This document shows positions 40,934 through 43,669 of a stretch of DNA of 43,669 nt, in pieces. Within the stretch, counting starts at the first letter, position 1. Each line of letters starts with the position of its first letter. Below the pieces are notes generated by a model. It ran no database searches. It saw only the letters and a program-made list of their open reading frames with translations, and was not told the origin of the DNA. A program made the translations under genes and the position numbers. The stretch comes from Clostridia bacterium (lineage in GTDB: Bacteria; Bacillota; Clostridia; Oscillospirales; CAG-272). The DNA lies in the NCBI GenBank assembly GCA_017518975.1, contig JAFWTH010000180.1, positions 1 to 43,669 on the forward strand, read 5' to 3'.

Positions 40934-41176
40934 TTATTCGCCGCTTTTCGAGTCAGGAAGCGTTTCCTCGTCCCGCGCGTATTCGAGAATATCGCCCGGC
41001 TGACAGTCGAGCGCCTCGCATATCGCGATAAGCGTCGAAAACCGGATCGCGCTGATGTGACCGTTTTTCAGTTTTGAAAGATTGACGTTCGCGACGCCGA
41101 CTTTTTCGGACAGCTCGTTTAGTCCCATCTTCCGGTCCGCCATCACGCGGTCAAGGCGCAGTATGATCCTTCCCAT
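40934..41176 (-). CDS. YozG-like Cro/CI-family HTH regulator, 80 aa
   Basis: A small helix-turn-helix protein: MGLNELSEKVGVANVNLSKL and ALDCQPGDILEY are the YozG pattern. It begins at a normal ATG 18 bp after the DUF2975 gene stop, in the same direction. YozG-type regulators are commonly encoded with DUF2975 membrane proteins and are thought to regulate them; that pairing is kept here. A terminator shared with the DUF2974 gene follows. Confidence 0.92.
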   Translation of the reverse strand: MGRIILRLDRVMADRKMGLNELSEKVGVANVNLSKLKNGHISAIRFSTLIAICEALDCQPGDILEYARDEETLPDSKSGE

Positions 41177-41194
41177 AACCGATCACCGTTTTCG

Positions 41195-41890
41195 TCAAAG
41201 AGTCTCGTCGGACTCTTTCTGGATCGCCGCGCCGTATTTGAAGATCATAATGAGAAGGATGATCACGAGTGCGGCGAACGCGGTCGACAGATCGACGCCG
41301 AAGCTGAAATCGACTTCTCCTCCCAGGAGAAATCCTCTTCCGAGACCGGATGCGAGCGGCTTGAGTACCGCGTAGGGGATAAGGGAGATCGCAAATCCGG
41401 TCATCCCCTTCACCACACCGTCGGAGAAAGGAGAATCGGCCGTTTCAAGCGCTCTCATCAGCCTGCGCATCATAACGAAAACGGCGATAAGCGCGCCGGG
41501 GATCAGCGCAAAACAAAGCAGCGCGAATCCTACCTTGCGGAGCGTGAACTGTCTTGCGTCGCCTTCGGCGTGGAGAACGATTTTGTCCCCGTCGCGTTCG
41601 ACATCCTTCACCTTGTCCCCGTTGATCCTTAAAGCGAACGAACCCTCTTCGATCTTCTCGGGAATATTATCGATCTGATCCTCCGGAATACGGTCTATCC
41701 AGTCGCCGCTTACCGTGACGTCCGCGCTGCCCGTAACGTCCGCGGAAATCGCGCTCTGCGGGATCACCGCGAGAACGATCCCGGAGACGACCAGTCCCGC
41801 CGTCCCGATTATCATCAATACCATCATTACCGTCGAGAGTATCCGGCACACCTTGCCGATCGCTTTGATTCTTCTTACCGATTTGTTCAT
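41195..41890 (-). CDS. DUF2975 membrane protein, 231 aa
   Basis: Membrane protein with about four helices: near residues 17-42, 125-147, 165-185 and 205-225, with an extracytoplasmic loop of about 80 residues. The pattern of two helices, the FSDGVVKGMTGFAISLIPYA block and a C-terminal helix pair fits DUF2975. ATG at 41890 is chosen because GGAGGAC precedes it; the longer frame would start upstream of the promoter -10 and is rejected. First gene of a two-gene operon with the HTH regulator. Role unknown. Confidence 0.85.
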   Translation of the reverse strand: MNKSVRRIKAIGKVCRILSTVMMVLMIIGTAGLVVSGIVLAVIPQSAISADVTGSADVTVSGDWIDRIPEDQIDNIPEKIEEGSFALRINGDKVKDVERDGDKIVLHAEGDARQFTLRKVGFALLCFALIPGALIAVFVMMRRLMRALETADSPFSDGVVKGMTGFAISLIPYAVLKPLASGLGRGFLLGGEVDFSFGVDLSTAFAALVIILLIMIFKYGAAIQKESDETL

Positions 41891-41921
41891 TTTGAAGTCC
41901 TCCTCTTCTGTCGATGGACAT

Positions 41922-41950
41922 ATTATAGCACCTAAAAATACGTTTGTCAA
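41922..41950 (-). promoter_or_regulatory. Perfect consensus promoter of the DUF2975-HTH operon
   Basis: On the minus strand TTGACA (41945-41950), exactly 17 bp, TATAAT (41922-41927). Confidence 0.95.
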
Positions 41951-42031
41951 CTATTTTTTAACGTTTTTCGTTAATTTTTTTATACTTTTCGTTTTTGAGA
42001 CGGATTTCTTCATTTTTATTATACGCGAAAA

Positions 42032-42062
42032 AAACTCTCTCCGCGCCGGGCGAAGAGAGTTT
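42032..42062 (-). terminator. Terminator after the YczE/YitT-like gene
   Basis: AAACTCTC (42032-42039) pairs with GAGAGTTT (42055-42062); the minus strand continues into a run of T residues. Confidence 0.85.
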
Positions 42063-42072
42063 ATCTCTTTCG

Positions 42073-42780
42073 TTATACTTTGAATACTTTTGAGGCAAAC
42101 CTCGGGAAAAGAGGTGAAAAATCAATGAGCCGGTCGAAGATCTTTCCGAACAGACCGATCATCGGCGCGTTTACCGCCGCGAGGACGAGCGTACCGGGAC
42201 CGATCAGAGAAAAATCAAACCTTCCGAACAGTATCAGCATCAAAACGATCGCGACGGCAAGAGACGAAACGTCGTATATCCACTTGACTTTGTTCATACC
42301 GTACTTTTTGACAACGCTGATCTCTTTGACCGAAAAGTCGTACGCCTGTTGCGGCAGATAACTGCGCAGGATCAGCGCTATTGCGATCTCGGTCAAAAGG
42401 GCTCCCGTGACCATCAGTATGATCTTCAGATATAAAGCGTCGACCGTCTCAGTTCCGAACACATAGCGCCAGAGATCCAGCGTCACTCCGTATATGATCG
42501 CCGTAACGAAGGACAGAGGATAGGAAAGCGTTACGCGCCTCACGAAAACCGCAAGAAGGATCAGAATGATCCCCTGCACGATGTATTCCGTGTTGCCGAA
42601 CGTAAAAAAGGGGACGATCGGTTCAAGAAACGAAGACAGAACGTAAGCGGGTGCGACGACCGTCGAAACGCCGAGTCCGCTTTTCGCGGACAGGCAAACG
42701 CCGAGAGCGCAAAGAACCGTTCCCAGGATATACGCCGCCTCTCCGAACCGTCGCACGGGTCTGTTGCCGAGGTTTGACAT
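42073..42780 (-). CDS. YczE/YyaS/YitT-like membrane protein (DUF6198-like), 235 aa
   Basis: Polytopic membrane protein with about five or six helices; AYILGTVLCALGVCLSAKSG then LGVSTVVAPAYVLS near residues 15-50 is the family signature, and hydrophobic segments continue near 65-80, 85-105, 115-140, 165-185 and 190-210. Members are widespread in Bacillota; transport or membrane-stress roles have been proposed without firm substrate. AAAGGAAC precedes the ATG. A terminator follows. The 83 bp upstream to the Fic gene hold an imperfect GC-rich hairpin near 42800-42830 but no clear promoter. Confidence 0.85.
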   Translation of the reverse strand: MSNLGNRPVRRFGEAAYILGTVLCALGVCLSAKSGLGVSTVVAPAYVLSSFLEPIVPFFTFGNTEYIVQGIILILLAVFVRRVTLSYPLSFVTAIIYGVTLDLWRYVFGTETVDALYLKIILMVTGALLTEIAIALILRSYLPQQAYDFSVKEISVVKKYGMNKVKWIYDVSSLAVAIVLMLILFGRFDFSLIGPGTLVLAAVNAPMIGLFGKIFDRLIDFSPLFPRFASKVFKV

Positions 42781-42863
42781 AACTGTTCCTTTTTCAAAGC
42801 TCCCTCCGCCTGACGCGGGGAGAGTTTTCTATATTGATGTTTTTTCTTTCTTGCAGGGATCTC

Positions 42864-43669
42864 TTATTCTTCGTATTCGTAATAATACGAGTAGTCGATG
42901 CCTTTCATGATTATCTCGCGGTTGTGGATATCGTCGGTCAAGGCTCTCTTTATCAGCCCGTAGATTTTCGTCGGATCGGATACGCTTTCGCGCATAGCGG
43001 CGAGATAATCCTTTTTGTCGATCAGGCTCCAGTCAACGCATTTTTTCAGATTCTTTTTCAAGATCAGATCGAGCCAGATGCGCGTGCTTCTGCCGTTGCC
43101 CTCCATAAACGGATGCGCGACGTTCATTTCAACGTATTTGTCGACGATCTCCTCAAGCGTGCTTTCAGGCATTTTTTCAATATGCGCGAGAGCTCCGTCC
43201 AGGTACAGCGCAGGAGCAAAGGCAAAGCCGCCCTTTGCGATATTGACCGTCCGTATCTGCCCGGCGAAATCGTACAACCCGCCGAAAATGTAACCGTGGA
43301 TCTGCTGCAAACCTTTCGCTGTACCCACTTCTATGTTGTCGATGAAACCGCTTTCAAAAAGCTCATACGCCTTCTGCTTGCTTTTTTCGTCAAGCGAGGT
43401 TTTCATGTTTTTCATCCAACGGGCAAACACTTCGGTTTTTTTGCTCGGGATCAGCGCGATGACCGTGTTAAGCCCGGTCTCATCCACAACGTCGGTGTTG
43501 TAAAACTTGCCGTCCCGCGCTTTTAATTTCAGTTGTTTGCAATTTGCAAACAACTCGCCGTTTCTTCTTTTTACCGTCGCCCAATACACGCGCGGATTTT
43601 TACTTTTGGTCAGCGCTTCAACAATATCCGTAGCACAAAACCACCATTTGGAACTCTCTTCGTCCCAAA
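42864..43669 (-). CDS. BRO-N-like domain fused to Fic AMP-transferase domain (5' truncated)
   Basis: The frame continues off the right edge. The N-terminal visible part, from 43669 downward ([20 protein letters not shown] then [18 protein letters not shown]), resembles the BRO-N/phage antirepressor-like domain. The Fic domain follows, with the H-x-x-(I/L)F-x-x-(I/L)YDFAG block and the complete motif [12 protein letters not shown]. Fic proteins transfer AMP (sometimes other nucleotides) to target proteins; target unknown. The inhibitory helix motif was not found by eye. Codon use looks visibly more A/T-rich than neighbouring genes, hinting at transfer. The rest of the gene is beyond 43669. Fic call firm; BRO-N call good. 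Confidence 0.85.
   Translation of the reverse strand, partial: WDEESSKWWFCATDIVEALTKSKNPRVYWATVKRRNGELFANCKQLKLKARDGKFYNTDVVDETGLNTVIALIPSKKTEVFARWMKNMKTSLDEKSKQKAYELFESGFIDNIEVGTAKGLQQIHGYIFGGLYDFAGQIRTVNIAKGGFAFAPALYLDGALAHIEKMPESTLEEIVDKYVEMNVAHPFMEGNGRSTRIWLDLILKKNLKKCVDWSLIDKKDYLAAMRESVSDPTKIYGLIKRALTDDIHNREIIMKGIDYSYYYEYEE

Noticed and set aside
1..43669. tRNA, rRNA, CRISPR array, insertion sequence with transposase
   Set aside because: Read across the intergenic stretches by eye; no cloverleaf ending in CCA, no rRNA, no repeat-spacer array and no transposase frame were recognised. A covariance-model scan would be needed to exclude small RNAs fully.

Overview
The window reads as chromosome of an anaerobic, GC-rich member of the Clostridia (Bacillota), probably an uncultivated gut or rumen lineage near the Oscillospiraceae/Christensenellales. 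The basis is: a SCIFF peptide with its radical SAM maturase (a Clostridia marker), seven S-layer-homology (SLH) proteins in about 44 kb, AGGAGG-type ribosome binding sites, near-consensus sigma-A promoters with 17-18 bp spacers, the Bacillota-type rpsO-pnp pair, and YozG-type HTH plus DUF2975 genes. I could not search databases, so the taxon is an inference.

Layout, left to right. 1-1086: tail of an SLH protein converging on a DUF11-repeat protein. 1.4-5.7 kb: a PduL-type phosphotransacylase, then an overlapping operon of thiI, nicotinate phosphoribosyltransferase and a PflX-type radical SAM protein. 5.7-15.5 kb: surface island of three secreted proteins with three N-terminal SLH repeats and a large right-handed beta-helix, with a tyrosine-phosphatase-like gene after the first. 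The gaps hold structured, repeated non-coding elements. 15.6-18.8 kb: an Orn/Lys/Arg-decarboxylase-family PLP enzyme, then SCIFF peptide and maturase separated by a strong hairpin. 18.9-23.4 kb (minus): AbrB-like regulator, ABC-2 exporter ATPase and permease, and an S-layer-anchored glycerophosphodiesterase in one tight operon. 23.5-25.0 kb: a secreted papain-fold-like protein with C-terminal SLH repeats.

25.0-34.9 kb (minus): in transcription order rpsO, pnp, a VanY-like D,D-carboxypeptidase, an HtrA protease, an OmpR-type response regulator and sensor kinase, a HAD phosphatase and an S15/CocE-type hydrolase. The last five are closely packed and look like an envelope-stress and housekeeping operon. 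35.0-39.7 kb (minus): a two-gene glycoside hydrolase operon, consisting of a leaderless GH36-like enzyme with a discoidin-like module and a secreted GH27-like enzyme with N-terminal SLH repeats and a C-terminal rhodanese-like domain lacking its catalytic cysteine. 39.7-43.7 kb: a DUF2974 lipase-like gene, a DUF2975/YozG-like HTH pair, a YczE/YitT-like membrane protein, and at the right edge a BRO-N-Fic fusion running off the window.

The common theme is building and tending the cell surface: SLH proteins displaying beta-helix, hydrolase and phosphodiesterase domains, peptidoglycan trimming, envelope proteolysis and export. The strongest candidates for undescribed biology are the GH27-rhodanese S-layer fusion, the AbrB/ABC/SLH-phosphodiesterase operon, the SCIFF variant with a seventh cysteine, the BRO-N-Fic fusion, and the structured intergenic elements.
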